From: Agilicoccus flavus
GTDB taxonomy: Bacteria > Actinomycetota > Actinomycetes > Actinomycetales > Dermatophilaceae
Direction of reading: 5' to 3'
Assembly: GCF_014857905.1 (NCBI RefSeq)
Contig: NZ_JACYXE010000003.1
Span: forward strand, 248,001-312,000
Length of the DNA stretch: 64,000 nucleotides
Part shown: in pieces, positions 29,050-38,288 of the stretch
Layout of the letters: each line of letters starts with the position of its first letter
How positions within the stretch are numbered: position 1 is the stretch's first letter
Made by a program: the position numbers and the translations under genes
Notes under the pieces: generated by a model
Seen by the model: the letters and a program-made list of their open reading frames with translations, nothing else
The model's database searches: none
What the model was told of the DNA's origin: nothing

Positions 29050-29123
29050 GGACGTATAGCTCAGTTGGTTAGAGCGTTCGCTTCACACGCGAAAGGTCAG
29101 GGGTTCGAGTCCCTTTACGTCCA
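29050..29123 (+). tRNA. tRNA-Val(CAC)
   Basis: 74 nt. Acceptor GGACGTA pairs with TACGTCC. The anticodon stem TTCGC/GCGAA with loop TTCACAC gives CAC. T-loop is TTCGAGT. It reads GTG, a major valine codon at this GC content. Confidence 0.96.
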
Positions 29124-29136
29124 CCGACCGGCATAC

Positions 29137-29167
29137 AAGGCCCCGCCTCACACGGCGGGGCCTTTTC
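29137..29167 (+). terminator. Rho-independent terminator after tRNA-Val(CAC)
   Basis: 11-bp GC-rich stem (29137-29147, 29154-29164) followed by a T-run, one of few canonical terminators in the window. Confidence 0.85.
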
Positions 29168-29182
29168 TGTGTCCGGACACGC

Positions 29183-30124
29183 TCAGGGGCGGCGGTAGCG
29201 GCGCACGCGCACGTCGATCTCCAGGGGCCAGCTCTCCCGCTGCGCAAGGGCCGCGTGCAGGGCGTCGGGACGCACGTGGTGGGCGCTGGGGCCCATGCCG
29301 ACGACGGCGGCCGCGTCCGCGGGGCCGACGGTCTCGACCGTGCTCACGACCCGCTCGTCCACCGCCTCGAACGCGGCGAGGCGGTCGGCCAGACGTTCGT
29401 CCTTGCGTTCGTCGACGCCCACCATGCCCGCCGCCTCGACGAGCGTGCGCAGGTGGCCCGGGCCCGGCGTGACGACGAGCAGCGACCCGCCGGGCGCGAG
29501 GACGCGCAGGATCTCGGCCGCGGGCCGGGGCGCGAAGACGCACGTGACGAGGTCGCAGGAGGCGTCCCGCAGGGGCAGACCGGCCCACGCGTCGCCGACG
29601 ACCGAGGCGAGACGGCCGTGTGCGCGGGCCGCCCGTCGGGCCGCGGGGCGGGACAGGTCGAGACTCACGCCGACGAGGTCGGGGCGCGCGTGCAGGACCG
29701 CCACCGCGTAGTAGCCGGTGCCGCCCCCCACGTCGAGCAGGCCGCGCGGGACGGACGCGTCCGCCCCGCCGAGCGGAGCTGGAGGGACCGGCGGGGCTGC
29801 CGGGCCGGCGGGTGCGGGGCCGCCGGCCACGATCGTAGGAACGCCTGCGCCCTGGGCCGTGACCGCGTCCCCCGCCGCCGCGGCGAGCGCTCGCGCGATG
29901 GGCGCGTACCGGCCGGCGGACTGGATCCGCTCCCGGTCGAGGACCATCTGCGTCGAGTCGGGGGTGAGACCGTGCGCGCCGCGGCCGCCGAGGAGGTTGA
30001 CGTACCCCTGTCGCGCGACGTCGTGGCGGTGGCCGGCGGCGCAGCCGAGCGCCCCCGCGTCGACCCGGGCCAGCGCGGACCCGCACACCGGGCAGGCGAG
30101 CAGTGAGAGGGCGACGTCGAGCAC
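29183..30124 (-). CDS. RlmA-type rRNA guanine-N1 methyltransferase
   Basis: 313 aa. SAM-dependent methyltransferase expected to modify 23S rRNA near G745/G748. The N-terminal zinc finger begins CPVCG (residues 11-15), then CAAGHRHD and ARQGYVNLL. The SAM site is LLDVGGGTGYYA, and the CVFAPRPAAEILRVLAPGG strand is typical of RlmA/TlrB. An Ala/Pro-rich insertion (residues ~92-125) precedes the SAM motif. Starts with GTG 30124. E. coli-type (G745) versus TlrB-type (G748) specificity cannot be decided. Confidence 0.85.
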   Translation of the reverse strand: MLDVALSLLACPVCGSALARVDAGALGCAAGHRHDVARQGYVNLLGGRGAHGLTPDSTQMVLDRERIQSAGRYAPIARALAAAAGDAVTAQGAGVPTIVAGGPAPAGPAAPPVPPAPLGGADASVPRGLLDVGGGTGYYAVAVLHARPDLVGVSLDLSRPAARRAARAHGRLASVVGDAWAGLPLRDASCDLVTCVFAPRPAAEILRVLAPGGSLLVVTPGPGHLRTLVEAAGMVGVDERKDERLADRLAAFEAVDERVVSTVETVGPADAAAVVGMGPSAHHVRPDALHAALAQRESWPLEIDVRVRRYRRP

Positions 30125-30198
30125 CCGCCCACCCTAGGAGAGTGCTGAACGATCCCGTCGGCTCGCCCGGCGACACGACCGGCGCGCACGATGGGGGC

Positions 30199-30642
30199 AT
30201 GACCACCTCGATCCCGCCCGGCGCCACGCCCCCCGCCGCGACACCCCCGCCCCGGCCGATCGGCACGATCACCACGCTCGCGATCTACCCCGAACGCGAC
30301 GAGCCCGGGACGCGGCTGGAGTCGGCGTTCGTCGAACCCGCAGGCCTGGAGGGCGACCGCCGCAAGAAGCGGCCCGTCCACGTCGTCGGGCAGGAGGAGA
30401 CGCCCGACACGACCCGCGCGAACCTGTTCCTCGACACCCCCGACGCCTGCCTGCGCGAGGCGCTCGGTCAGGAGGTTCGCGCCGGAGGGGTCGTGCTCGC
30501 CCTCGACGAGCTGCCCAGCGGGTGCGCCGGCGTCTACGCCTCCGTCGTGCAGGAAGGTCTGCTCGCCGTCGGCGACCCGCTCGAGACCCTCGAGCCGGGC
30601 GTCGACACCGGCGAGCACAGCGGCGTCGACGCCCCCGCCTGA
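30199..30642 (+). CDS. MOSC-domain protein
   Basis: 147 aa, a short MOSC beta-barrel related to the C-terminal domain of molybdenum cofactor sulfurase. Visible are GTITTLAIYPERDEPG, GLEGDRRKKRPVHVV and the conserved Cys in LPSGCAGVYASVV. In this family the Cys may carry sulfur to a cofactor or drug-like substrate. Stand-alone and monocistronic. Confidence 0.8.
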   Translation: MTTSIPPGATPPAATPPPRPIGTITTLAIYPERDEPGTRLESAFVEPAGLEGDRRKKRPVHVVGQEETPDTTRANLFLDTPDACLREALGQEVRAGGVVLALDELPSGCAGVYASVVQEGLLAVGDPLETLEPGVDTGEHSGVDAPA

Positions 30643-30787
30643 CGTTCCCGCGCCCTCGTCGGGCGACGAGACCAGGACGGGGCCCGAGTCGCGCGGCACC
30701 AGGTGCCACGACCGTGGGTGGCGGACGGCCGGTCGTAGTCGGGCCTCGCCACGGCGCCGCCACCGCCGGCCCGGCGGCCTCGGCCGA

Positions 30788-30793
30788 TACCCT
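30788..30793 (+). promoter_or_regulatory. Putative -10 of thrS
   Basis: TACCCT, 92 nt upstream of the GTG start. The leader between is GC-rich and can fold, but lacks T-box hallmarks. Confidence 0.4.
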
Positions 30794-30885
30794 TGAGGCG
30801 GCCGCCCGAGGCGGCCGGGTGCGTCCCCGCCGCCCGCGGCGAGCGACCAGCGCCCACCCCACCCGATCCACCCAGAGGAGTCCCC

Positions 30886-32943
30886 GTGTCATCCCAGATC
30901 ACCGTGTCCGTCGCCGGAGAGCAGCGATCGGTCCCGGCCGGGACGACGGCGGCCGACCTCTTCGACTCCCGCCGGATCGTCGTGGCCCGCCTGCTCGGCG
31001 AGGGCGACGGTCGGCTCGTCGACCTCTCCCACGAGCTCGCCGACGGCGACGTGATCGAGGGTGTCGACGTCGGATCCGACGACGGCCTCGACGTGCTCCG
31101 GCACTCGTGCGCCCACGTCATGGCGCAGGCGGTGCAGCAGGTGAACCCGAGCGCGAAGCTCGGCATCGGCCCGCCCGTGCGTGACGGCTTCTACTACGAC
31201 TTCGACGTCGAGCAGCCCTTCACCCCCGACGACCTCAAGTCGCTCGAGAAGGTCATGCAGCGGATCGTCAACGAGGGGCAGACCTTCCGCCGCCGCGTCG
31301 TCTCCGAGACCGAGGCCCTCGAGGAGCTGGCGGGGGAGCCGTTCAAGTGCGAGCTCGTCGGCCTCAAGGGCTCGATGTCCCACGACGACGAGGAGGCGGG
31401 CGCGGGCGTCGAGGTCGGCGCCGGCGAGCTGACCATCTACGACAACGTCCGCAAGGACGGGACGGTCGCCTGGGGCGACCTGTGCCGCGGCCCGCACCTG
31501 CCCGACACGAAGATCATCGGGAACGCGTTCAAGCTCATGCGCTCGGCGGCAGCGTACTGGCGCGGGGACCAGGCCAACCAGCAGCTCCAGCGCCTGTACG
31601 GGACCGCGTGGCCGAGCAAGGACGAGCTCAAGGCCTACCTGCACCGCCTCGAGGAGGCCGAGAAGCGCGACCACCGCAAGCTCGGCATCGAACTCGACCT
31701 GTTCTCGTTCCCCGACGAGATCGGGTCCGGCCTGCCGGTGTTCCACCCCAAGGGCGGGATCATCAAGCGGGAGATGGAGGACTACGTCCGCCGCCGGCAC
31801 ATCGAGGAGGGCTTCGAGTACGTCGGGACCCCCCACATCGCGCACGAGCAGCTCTTCCACACCTCCGGGCACCTGCCGTACTACGCGGAGGGGATGTTCC
31901 CCGAGCTCGACGTGGACGGCACCCCGTACCGCCTCAAGGCGATGAACTGCCCGATGCACAACCTCATCTACCGCTCCCGCGGCCGGTCCTACCGCGAGCT
32001 GCCGCTGCGGCTCTTCGAGTTCGGCTCGGTCTACCGGTACGAGAAGTCGGGCGTCATCCACGGCCTGACCCGCGTTCGCGGGTTCGCCCAGGACGACTCG
32101 CACTCCTACGTCACGGCCGAGCAGGCGCCGGCCGAGATCAAGCACCTGCTCGACTTCGTCCTCGGGCTGCTGCGCGACTTCGGGCTCTCCGACTTCTACC
32201 TCGAGCTGTCGACCCGGGACACCGAGGGCGCCAAGAAGGACAAGTTCATCGGCTCCGACGAGCAGTGGGAGGTCGCGACCCGCGTGCTCGAGGAGGTGTG
32301 CCTGGAGTCGGGTCTCGAGCTCGTGCCCGACCCGGGGGGCGCCGCCTACTACGGCCCCAAGGTGTCGGTGCAGGCCCGCGACGCCATCGGCCGCACCTGG
32401 CAGATGAGCACGATCCAGTACGACTTCAACCAGCCCGAGCGCTTCGGCCTCGAATACCAGGCGGCCGACGGCACCCGGAAACAGCCGGTGATGATCCACT
32501 CGGCGAAGTTCGGGTCGATCGAGCGGTTCATGGGCGTCCTCGTCGAGCACTACGCCGGGGCCTTCCCGGTGTGGCTCTCCCCGGTGCAGGTCACGGGCAT
32601 CCCCGTGGCCGAGGAGTACGCGCCCTACCTCGAGGACGTGGCGGCCCGACTGCGCCGCCGCGGCGTCCGCGTCGAGATCGACCACAGCGACGACCGGTTC
32701 CCGAAGAAGATCCGCACGGCGAGCAAGTCCAAGGTCCCGTACGTGCTCATCGCCGGCGAGGACGACCGGGCCGCGGGGGCCGTCTCGTTCCGCTACCGCG
32801 ACGGTTCCCAGGAGAACGGCGTCCCGGTCGACGACGCGATCGAGCGCATCGTCGCCGCGATCGAGAGCAAGGACCAGGTGCTGACCGCCCCCACGGCGCT
32901 CGACGCGTCGGCGCCGGTGGAGCCCGCCGAACCGGTGAGCTGA
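30886..32943 (+). CDS. thrS: Threonyl-tRNA synthetase
   Basis: 685 aa. An N-terminal TGS domain is followed by the editing domain with [10 protein letters not shown] and [11 protein letters not shown]. The class II core has zinc-ligand Cys in AMNCPMHN, the His in FAQDDSHSY, and [14 protein letters not shown]-terminal anticodon-binding domain ends with an extra acidic tail. The core has all catalytic elements. GTG 30886 follows AGAGGAG. Monocistronic, with a downstream hairpin. Confidence 0.97.
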   Translation: MSSQITVSVAGEQRSVPAGTTAADLFDSRRIVVARLLGEGDGRLVDLSHELADGDVIEGVDVGSDDGLDVLRHSCAHVMAQAVQQVNPSAKLGIGPPVRDGFYYDFDVEQPFTPDDLKSLEKVMQRIVNEGQTFRRRVVSETEALEELAGEPFKCELVGLKGSMSHDDEEAGAGVEVGAGELTIYDNVRKDGTVAWGDLCRGPHLPDTKIIGNAFKLMRSAAAYWRGDQANQQLQRLYGTAWPSKDELKAYLHRLEEAEKRDHRKLGIELDLFSFPDEIGSGLPVFHPKGGIIKREMEDYVRRRHIEEGFEYVGTPHIAHEQLFHTSGHLPYYAEGMFPELDVDGTPYRLKAMNCPMHNLIYRSRGRSYRELPLRLFEFGSVYRYEKSGVIHGLTRVRGFAQDDSHSYVTAEQAPAEIKHLLDFVLGLLRDFGLSDFYLELSTRDTEGAKKDKFIGSDEQWEVATRVLEEVCLESGLELVPDPGGAAYYGPKVSVQARDAIGRTWQMSTIQYDFNQPERFGLEYQAADGTRKQPVMIHSAKFGSIERFMGVLVEHYAGAFPVWLSPVQVTGIPVAEEYAPYLEDVAARLRRRGVRVEIDHSDDRFPKKIRTASKSKVPYVLIAGEDDRAAGAVSFRYRDGSQENGVPVDDAIERIVAAIESKDQVLTAPTALDASAPVEPAEPVS

Positions 32944-32971
32944 CCGGCCGACCCACCGCGTCACCGACTCC

Positions 32972-32998
32972 GCCCCCGGCCGGCCCTCGACCGGGGGC
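32972..32998 (+). terminator. Hairpin after thrS
   Basis: 8-bp G+C stem (32972-32979, 32991-32998), 11-nt loop, 28 nt after the stop; extra flanking pairing is possible. No U-tract. Confidence 0.45.
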
Positions 32999-33109
32999 CG
33001 GGAGCGGGGCCGCGCGGCCGCACCGGGCGCGGTCCATCACCCCGCCGAACGCAGGCCGGGGCCGCGCAGGGGGTGCCCCCACCTGCGCCGTCGTGGTTCA
33101 CTGACCGGT

Positions 33110-33592
33110 ATGGACACCCTGCCGCGGCCCGACGTGCGCGTCGCGCTCGCCGAGCCCGGCGACGCCTTCGCCGTCGCGGCCCTGCATCTGCAGCACGACG
33201 TCGCCGCTGGCGCGGTGCCCGAGGCGGGATTCCTCGACCGGTTCGCCGACTGGTGGCTGCCCCGGCGCGAGTACCGGCCGACGTGGCTCGCCACGAGCGC
33301 CGCGGGCGACCCGCTCGGGGTGCTCGCGGGGCTCGTCGTCGACGATCGTCCGGCCGTCGGCCGGACGCCGCGGCCCTGGCTGCATCTGACGTTCCTGTAC
33401 GTGCCGCCCCGGGCCCGCGGCACCGGCGTCGGGGCGTCACTCGTCGCGCGAGCCCAGGGCTGGGCGCACGCGCGGGGGGTCGAGCGTGTGGGGGTGCGCC
33501 CGAGCGGCCCCGACGCGGGGGCCGACGTGTTCGTCACCGCCGGTTTCGTCCCCGCGCCGGACCAGCTCGTGTGGCGCCCGACCGACGACTGA
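33110..33592 (+). CDS. GNAT-family N-acetyltransferase
   Basis: 160 aa. The acetyl-CoA binding motif A is LYVPPRARGTGVGASLV (residues ~98-114). N-terminal VRVALAEPGDAFAVAALH is the usual first strand and helix. The substrate is unknown. It is convergent with the Ddn-type gene across 4 bp. Confidence 0.85.
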   Translation: MDTLPRPDVRVALAEPGDAFAVAALHLQHDVAAGAVPEAGFLDRFADWWLPRREYRPTWLATSAAGDPLGVLAGLVVDDRPAVGRTPRPWLHLTFLYVPPRARGTGVGASLVARAQGWAHARGVERVGVRPSGPDAGADVFVTAGFVPAPDQLVWRPTDD

Positions 33593-33596
33593 TCCC

Positions 33597-34040
33597 TCAG
33601 CCGTCGCGCCGCACCGGCTCGCAGACGAGGACGGGGATCTCGCGGTCGGTCTTCTCCTGGTACTCGGCGTACGGCGGGAAGGCCTCGACGCACCGCTTCC
33701 ACCACTGCGCGCGCTCGTCGCCCTCCACCTGGCGGGCCACGAGCGTGTGGTGCTCCGTGCCGTCCTGGAGGGTGAGCTGCGGGTTCGCCCGCATCGAGTG
33801 GTACCAGGCGGGGTGCTTGGGGGCGCCGCCGTACGACGCGACGGCCGCGTAGGAGCCGTCGTGCTCGACGCGCATGAGCGGGACCCGGCGCGGTCGGCCG
33901 GACTTCGCGCCGGTCACGGTGAAGACGACGATGCGGCGGCCCTGGACGTCGGCGACGCGCGTGTCACCCGCGGCGTCGATCGCCGCGAGCTGGTCGCGGA
34001 CCCAGTTCTCCTTCGGGGGCACGTACTCGGTGTCGGTCAT
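33597..34040 (-). CDS. Ddn-type deazaflavin (F420)-dependent oxidoreductase
   Basis: 147 aa. Split-barrel nitroreductase related to mycobacterial Ddn. GRRIVVFTVTGAKSGRPRRV and the SYGGAPKHPAWYHSMRANP block are the family signature for F420H2 binding. The ATG overlaps the stop of the preceding RbsD/FucU gene by 4 bp, so they are co-translated. The physiological substrate is unknown. Its presence implies F420 biosynthesis elsewhere in the genome. Confidence 0.9.
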   Translation of the reverse strand: MTDTEYVPPKENWVRDQLAAIDAAGDTRVADVQGRRIVVFTVTGAKSGRPRRVPLMRVEHDGSYAAVASYGGAPKHPAWYHSMRANPQLTLQDGTEHHTLVARQVEGDERAQWWKRCVEAFPPYAEYQEKTDREIPVLVCEPVRRDG

Positions 34041-34465
34041 GCGACGGTTCCCTTCGTGAGCAGGTAACAGGAGTACGGACGGACCTCGCTCGTCCGGATG
34101 GTGCAGTAGGCGCGGGCGGCCTCGTCGTAGAAGTGGGGCACGCGCTCGACACCTCGAGCCCCGACCTCGCGGCCCTCCGCCTCGTCGACGACCCGGCGCA
34201 CGTCGGCCAGCGCCGGCCCGTCGGTGCCGTCGTCGGTGAGCATGTGCGCCAGCGGCTCGGGGACGAACGTGTCGACGGGGAAGAGGGTGAGGACCGCGGC
34301 GAGGGCCTGCGGCGCCCCGACCCCGTTCATCTGCCACACCCGCTCCTGGCCACGGCCGTAGGACGGGAAGTTGCGGTCCGCGATGCAGAGGACGTCGCCG
34401 TGCCCCATCTCCGCCAGCCACCGCAGCAGGTCCGGGCCGAGCAGTGGGTCGATTCCCTTGAGCAC
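34037..34465 (-). CDS. RbsD/FucU-family sugar mutarotase-like protein
   Basis: 142 aa. Matches FucU/RbsD: LKGIDPLLGPDLLRWLAEMGHGDVLCIADRNFP holds the catalytic His of the family near residue 21; the C-terminal CTIRTSEVRPYSCYLL block is conserved too. It interconverts sugar anomers such as fucose or ribose. GTG 34465 has an AAAGGAG site 6 nt upstream. No sugar transporter adjoins, so the sugar is unknown. Confidence 0.85.
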   Translation of the reverse strand: MLKGIDPLLGPDLLRWLAEMGHGDVLCIADRNFPSYGRGQERVWQMNGVGAPQALAAVLTLFPVDTFVPEPLAHMLTDDGTDGPALADVRRVVDEAEGREVGARGVERVPHFYDEAARAYCTIRTSEVRPYSCYLLTKGTVA

Positions 34466-34593
34466 GTGGGCTCCTTTCGTCGGGGAGGTCCATTCTCCGC
34501 CGCAGCGGTGCGACGGGCCAGTGCGGCACGTCGACCTGCGCGGGAGAGGCGCGCGAGGGGGATGGAGGGGCCGGAGGGGCTCGGAGGACGACC

Positions 34594-34599
34594 TAGGAT
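34594..34599 (+). promoter_or_regulatory. -10 element of the PIM operon (leaderless)
   Basis: TAGGAT lies 7 nt before the ATG of the HIT gene, so transcription should start at or near the start codon. A second such element, TAGTCT (35287-35292), lies 9 nt before pgsA. Confidence 0.55.
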
Positions 34600-34606
34600 C
34601 GGGGCC

Positions 34607-35200
34607 ATGACCGGTTCCGACGACCCGCGCCGTTCCGACCCCGGCTCGGCGCCCGAGGGCGTCGCCCTCGAGGACCCCGCGGCGTTCGCCCGGGTCGAGG
34701 ACGGGTTCGACCGGCTGTGGACGCCGCACCGCGCGGCCTACGTCCAGGGGGAGCGGCCGTCGCCCGACGCGGGCCAGGGGTGCCCGTTCTGCGCGGCGCC
34801 CGCCAAGGACGACGCCCAGGGGCTCATCGTCCACCGGGGCCGCACGTGTTTCGTCGTCCTCAACCTGTTCCCGTACAACCCCGGTCACCTGCTCGTCTGC
34901 CCGTACCGCCACGTGCCCCTCTACGTCGATCTCACCGACGAGGAGACCCTGGAGTTCACGGCCCTGACGAAGGCGGCGATCCGGGCGCTGGAGGCGGCGT
35001 CGGCGCCGATGGGCTTCAACCTCGGGATGAACCAGGGGGCGGTCGCCGGGGCGGGCGTGGCCGCGCACCTGCACCAGCACGTCGTGCCGCGCTGGGGCGG
35101 CGACATGAACTTCCTGCCGATCGTCGCCCAGACCAAGGCGCTGCCCGTGCTCCTGGAGGACACCCGCTCGCGCCTGGCCGCCGCCTGGCCGCCGGACTGA
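34607..35200 (+). CDS. HIT-family protein, probable Ap4A phosphorylase
   Basis: 197 aa. The histidine triad HLHQHVVPRW is intact; a CPFC zinc site sits near residue 59. It corresponds by sequence and order to mycobacterial Rv2613c, a diadenosine tetraphosphate phosphorylase next to pgsA. First gene of the HIT-pgsA-acyltransferase-pimA operon. Confidence 0.88.
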   Translation: MTGSDDPRRSDPGSAPEGVALEDPAAFARVEDGFDRLWTPHRAAYVQGERPSPDAGQGCPFCAAPAKDDAQGLIVHRGRTCFVVLNLFPYNPGHLLVCPYRHVPLYVDLTDEETLEFTALTKAAIRALEAASAPMGFNLGMNQGAVAGAGVAAHLHQHVVPRWGGDMNFLPIVAQTKALPVLLEDTRSRLAAAWPPD

Positions 35201-35301
35201 CGAGCGGCCCGGCGCCCGCGGGATGCCGGACACGCCCGACGGCCGCCGCGGACGCGGGTGTGGAATCCCCGCGACGGGTGGGTCGATAGTCTGGCCCCAC
35301 C

Positions 35302-35919
35302 ATGCTGAACCGATTCGCGCGCGCCTTCGTCACCCGCCTCATCACCCCGTTGGCGCGGGGCTTCCTGCGCATCGGCGTCTCGCCCGACATGATGACGATG
35401 ATCGGCACCCTCGGGGTGTGCTTCGGGGCGCTGTACTTCTACCCCCGGTACGAATTCGCCTGGGGGACGCTGTTCATCGCGGTGTTCGTGCTCGGCGACC
35501 TCCTCGACGGCACGATGGCCCGCGTCTCCGGCCGCTCCAGCCAGTGGGGGGCGTTCCTCGACTCGACCCTCGACCGGTTCGGCGACGCCGCCGTCTTCGG
35601 CGGCCTCATGCTCTACTACACGCGCCAGCCCGACGGGAAGCTCACCGCCTGGTTCGCCCTCGCCTGCCTCGTCTTCGGCTTCGTCACGAGCTACGCCCGC
35701 GCGCGGGCGGAGGGCATCGGCCTCACCGCCGCGAACACCGGCATCGCCGAGCGGGCCGACCGGCTCGTCGTCGTCCTCGCCACGACGTTCCTCGTCGGAC
35801 TGTTCGACCTGCCCGACGTGGTCCTCACCGTCGTCCTCGGCCTGCTCGCGGTGGCGAGCGCCGTCACCGTGGCCCAGCGGATGGTCGCCGTCCGACGCGA
35901 GATCGACGCCGCGTCGTGA
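35302..35919 (+). CDS. pgsA: Phosphatidylinositol phosphate synthase
   Basis: 205 aa integral membrane CDP-alcohol phosphotransferase that makes phosphatidylinositol phosphate from CDP-diacylglycerol and inositol phosphate. The signature D-L-L-D-G-T-M-A-R...G...D...D is read as GDLLDGTMARVSG and FLDSTLDRFGD. Six hydrophobic helices. Its place before the PIM acyltransferase and PimA supports PI rather than PG synthesis. Its stop overlaps the next start. Confidence 0.93.
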   Translation: MLNRFARAFVTRLITPLARGFLRIGVSPDMMTMIGTLGVCFGALYFYPRYEFAWGTLFIAVFVLGDLLDGTMARVSGRSSQWGAFLDSTLDRFGDAAVFGGLMLYYTRQPDGKLTAWFALACLVFGFVTSYARARAEGIGLTAANTGIAERADRLVVVLATTFLVGLFDLPDVVLTVVLGLLAVASAVTVAQRMVAVRREIDAAS

Positions 35920-36875
35920 GCCCCGGTCCGGGGGACTGGGCCGACCTCGCGACGGTCGCCGCCTTCCGCGCCGGATGGTCGTTCGTGCGGCGCCTGCCGG
36001 AACCGGCCGCCTACCGGCTCTTCGACGGCATCGCCGACGTCGTGCGCCGGCGGGGCGGCGCCGACGTCGCGCGGATGCGCTCCAACTACGCCCGGGTCCG
36101 CCCCGACGCCGGGCCGGCCGAGCTGGACCGCCTCGTGCGGGCCGGCCTGCGCTCCTACTTCCGGTACTGGTGCGAGGCGTTCCGCCTGCCCGACTACACC
36201 CCCGACCGCCTCCGCGAGCAGGTGCGCGCCGAGAACGACGGCTTCGTCCGCGCCGAGTTCGCCGCGGGCCGCCCCGTCGTCGCGTTCCTCGGCCACCTCG
36301 GCAACTGGGACCTCGCCGGCGCGTGGAGCGGCGTGGCCCTGGCGCCCGTGACGACGGTGGCCGAGCGGCTCGAGCCCGAGGCGCTGTTCCTCGAGTTCCT
36401 CGCGTTCCGTGAGCGGCTCGGCATGACCGTGCTCCCGCTCACCGGCGGGGGCGACGTCTTCGCGGCCCTGCTCGCGGCGACGGCCGGCCCGCGTCTCGTA
36501 CCGTTGCTCGCCGACCGCGACCTCACCTCGCGCGGGATCGAGGTCGACCTCGCCGGGCACCGGGCCCGGGTCGCGGCCGGCCCGGCGGCGCTCGCGCTCG
36601 CCCGCGGGGCCGCCCTCGTGCCCATCACGACGCGCTACGAGCCCCGCCCACCGGGGGACCGGCGCTCCGGCGGCCATCGCCTCGTCGTCACCTTCTACGA
36701 CCCGGTGCCCGACCCGGGGCGGGGCGAGCGCGCCGACCGCGTCCTGCTCATGACGCAGGGATGCGTCGACGCGATCGGCGCGGCCGTGGCGGCGCGCCCC
36801 GAGGACTGGCACATGATGCAGGCGGTCTTCGTCGACGACCTCGACCCGGCGCGCCTGCCCGCCCGGACGGACTGA
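35916..36875 (+). CDS. patA: Phosphatidylinositol mannoside acyltransferase
   Basis: 319 aa. LpxL/HtrB-like acyltransferase that acylates the mannose of PIM. The catalytic motif is HLGNWD near residue 128, with LLADRDLTSRGIEV and the LVPITTRYE strand. The GTG start overlaps the pgsA stop (GTGA), showing translational coupling. Equivalent to Rv2611c by order and motifs. Acts at the inner face of the membrane. Confidence 0.92.
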   Translation: MSPGPGDWADLATVAAFRAGWSFVRRLPEPAAYRLFDGIADVVRRRGGADVARMRSNYARVRPDAGPAELDRLVRAGLRSYFRYWCEAFRLPDYTPDRLREQVRAENDGFVRAEFAAGRPVVAFLGHLGNWDLAGAWSGVALAPVTTVAERLEPEALFLEFLAFRERLGMTVLPLTGGGDVFAALLAATAGPRLVPLLADRDLTSRGIEVDLAGHRARVAAGPAALALARGAALVPITTRYEPRPPGDRRSGGHRLVVTFYDPVPDPGRGERADRVLLMTQGCVDAIGAAVAARPEDWHMMQAVFVDDLDPARLPARTD

Positions 36876-36880
36876 GCGGC

Positions 36881-38278
36881 GTGCGCGTCGGCCTCGTGTG
36901 CCCGTACTCCCTCGACGTGCCGGGCGGGGTGCAGTTCCACGTCCGCGACCTCGCCGTCCACCTGCGCGGCCTCGGCCACGAGGTCGCCGTCCTCGCGCCG
37001 GCCGCCGACGAGGCGCCGCTGCCGGACTACGTCACCCCCGCCGGCCGGTCGGTGCCGGTGCCGTACAACGGGTCCGTCGCGCGTCTCACCTTCGGACCGG
37101 TCACCGCGGCCCGCGTGTCGCGCTGGGTGGACGCGCACGACTTCGACGTCCTGCACCTCCACGAGCCGCTCGTGCCGAGCGTGTCGATCCTCGCGCTGTG
37201 GGCGGCCCGCAGCCCGGTCGTCGCGACGTTCCACACGAGCCTCGAGCGCTCCCGCGCCCTGCAGGCCGCCTACCCGCTGGTCCGGGCCAGCCTCGAGAAG
37301 ATCCACGGCCGGATCGCCGTCTCGGAGGCGGCGCGGGAGACGGTGGTCACCCACGTCGGGGCCGACGCCGTCGTCATCCCCAACGGCGTCGACGTGGCCC
37401 GCTTCGCCGGCGCCGCGCCCGACCCGCGGTTCGTCGGGAGCCCGGCCGCGCCGACCCTCGTCTTCCTCGGCCGCATCGACGAGCCGCGCAAGGGCCTTCC
37501 CGTCCTCGCGGCCGCGCTGCCGGCCGTCCTCGCGGCCCGACCCGGCGCGCGGGTCCTCGTCGCCGGGCACGGCGACGTCGAGGCCGCCCGGGCGACGCTG
37601 CCCCCGGCCGCGGCCCGCGCCGTGACGTTCCTCGGCGCGGTGTCGGAACCGGAGAAGGCGTCCCTGCTCGCGTCCGCCGACCTCTTCGTCGCCCCGCACA
37701 CGGGCGGGGAGAGCTTCGGCATCGTCCTGCCCGAGGCGATGGCGGCGGGCGCTCCCGTCGTCGCCGCCGACCTCGACGCCTTCGTCGACGTGCTCGACGG
37801 CGGCAGGGCCGGACAGCTCTTCCCGCGCGGCGACGAGGCCGCCCTTGCGGACGTGATTCTCGACCTCCTCGAGCACCCCGCCCGGCGCGAGGCCCTCGCC
37901 GCCGCCGGCCGGGCGTGGGCGTGGCGCTACGACTGGTCCCGCGTCGTCGGCGACGTCGTGCTGGCCTACGAGACCGTTCTCGCGGCCGAGCAGGCCGGCG
38001 CCGCAGTCTCCGCGGGCGCCGCCGCCGGCGAGGGAGCGCAGGGAGCCGGGGGAGCCGGGGCGTCCGCCGACCGGGCTACGGCGCGCGCGGGTGAGGGGCG
38101 TCCTCCCGCCGCCCCGGGAGCCGGGTCCTCGCCGGCACCGACGCCGCCGACCGCGCGGCGGGCCGCGCGCCTCGCCGCCGGCCGACGGGCCCGGCGCCCG
38201 GTCCGACTCCTGCCCGACCGCAGCTCGCGCGCCTCCCGGGGCGTCTGGCGCCGGCCCGGGGAGGGTGACGGATCGTGA
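36881..38278 (+). CDS. pimA: Phosphatidylinositol alpha-mannosyltransferase with C-terminal extension
   Basis: 465 aa. GT4 enzyme that adds the first mannose to phosphatidylinositol. N-terminal GLVCPYSLDVPGGVQFHV and HLHEPLVPSVS are PimA hallmarks, as are PNGVDVARF, GRIDEPRKGL and HTGGESFGIVLPEAM (donor-binding Glu). The last ~80 residues are Ala/Gly/Pro then Arg-rich and absent from ordinary PimA. GTG 36881 lies 5 nt after the acyltransferase stop. Confidence 0.94.
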   Translation: MRVGLVCPYSLDVPGGVQFHVRDLAVHLRGLGHEVAVLAPAADEAPLPDYVTPAGRSVPVPYNGSVARLTFGPVTAARVSRWVDAHDFDVLHLHEPLVPSVSILALWAARSPVVATFHTSLERSRALQAAYPLVRASLEKIHGRIAVSEAARETVVTHVGADAVVIPNGVDVARFAGAAPDPRFVGSPAAPTLVFLGRIDEPRKGLPVLAAALPAVLAARPGARVLVAGHGDVEAARATLPPAAARAVTFLGAVSEPEKASLLASADLFVAPHTGGESFGIVLPEAMAAGAPVVAADLDAFVDVLDGGRAGQLFPRGDEAALADVILDLLEHPARREALAAAGRAWAWRYDWSRVVGDVVLAYETVLAAEQAGAAVSAGAAAGEGAQGAGGAGASADRATARAGEGRPPAAPGAGSSPAPTPPTARRAARLAAGRRARRPVRLLPDRSSRASRGVWRRPGEGDGS

Positions 38279-38288
38279 GCGCGCTCCC

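Noticed and set aside
30643-30885. Possible T-box leader before thrS
   Set aside because: Hairpins are possible, but no T-box consensus sequence or specifier loop could be found; all pairing is explained by GC content.
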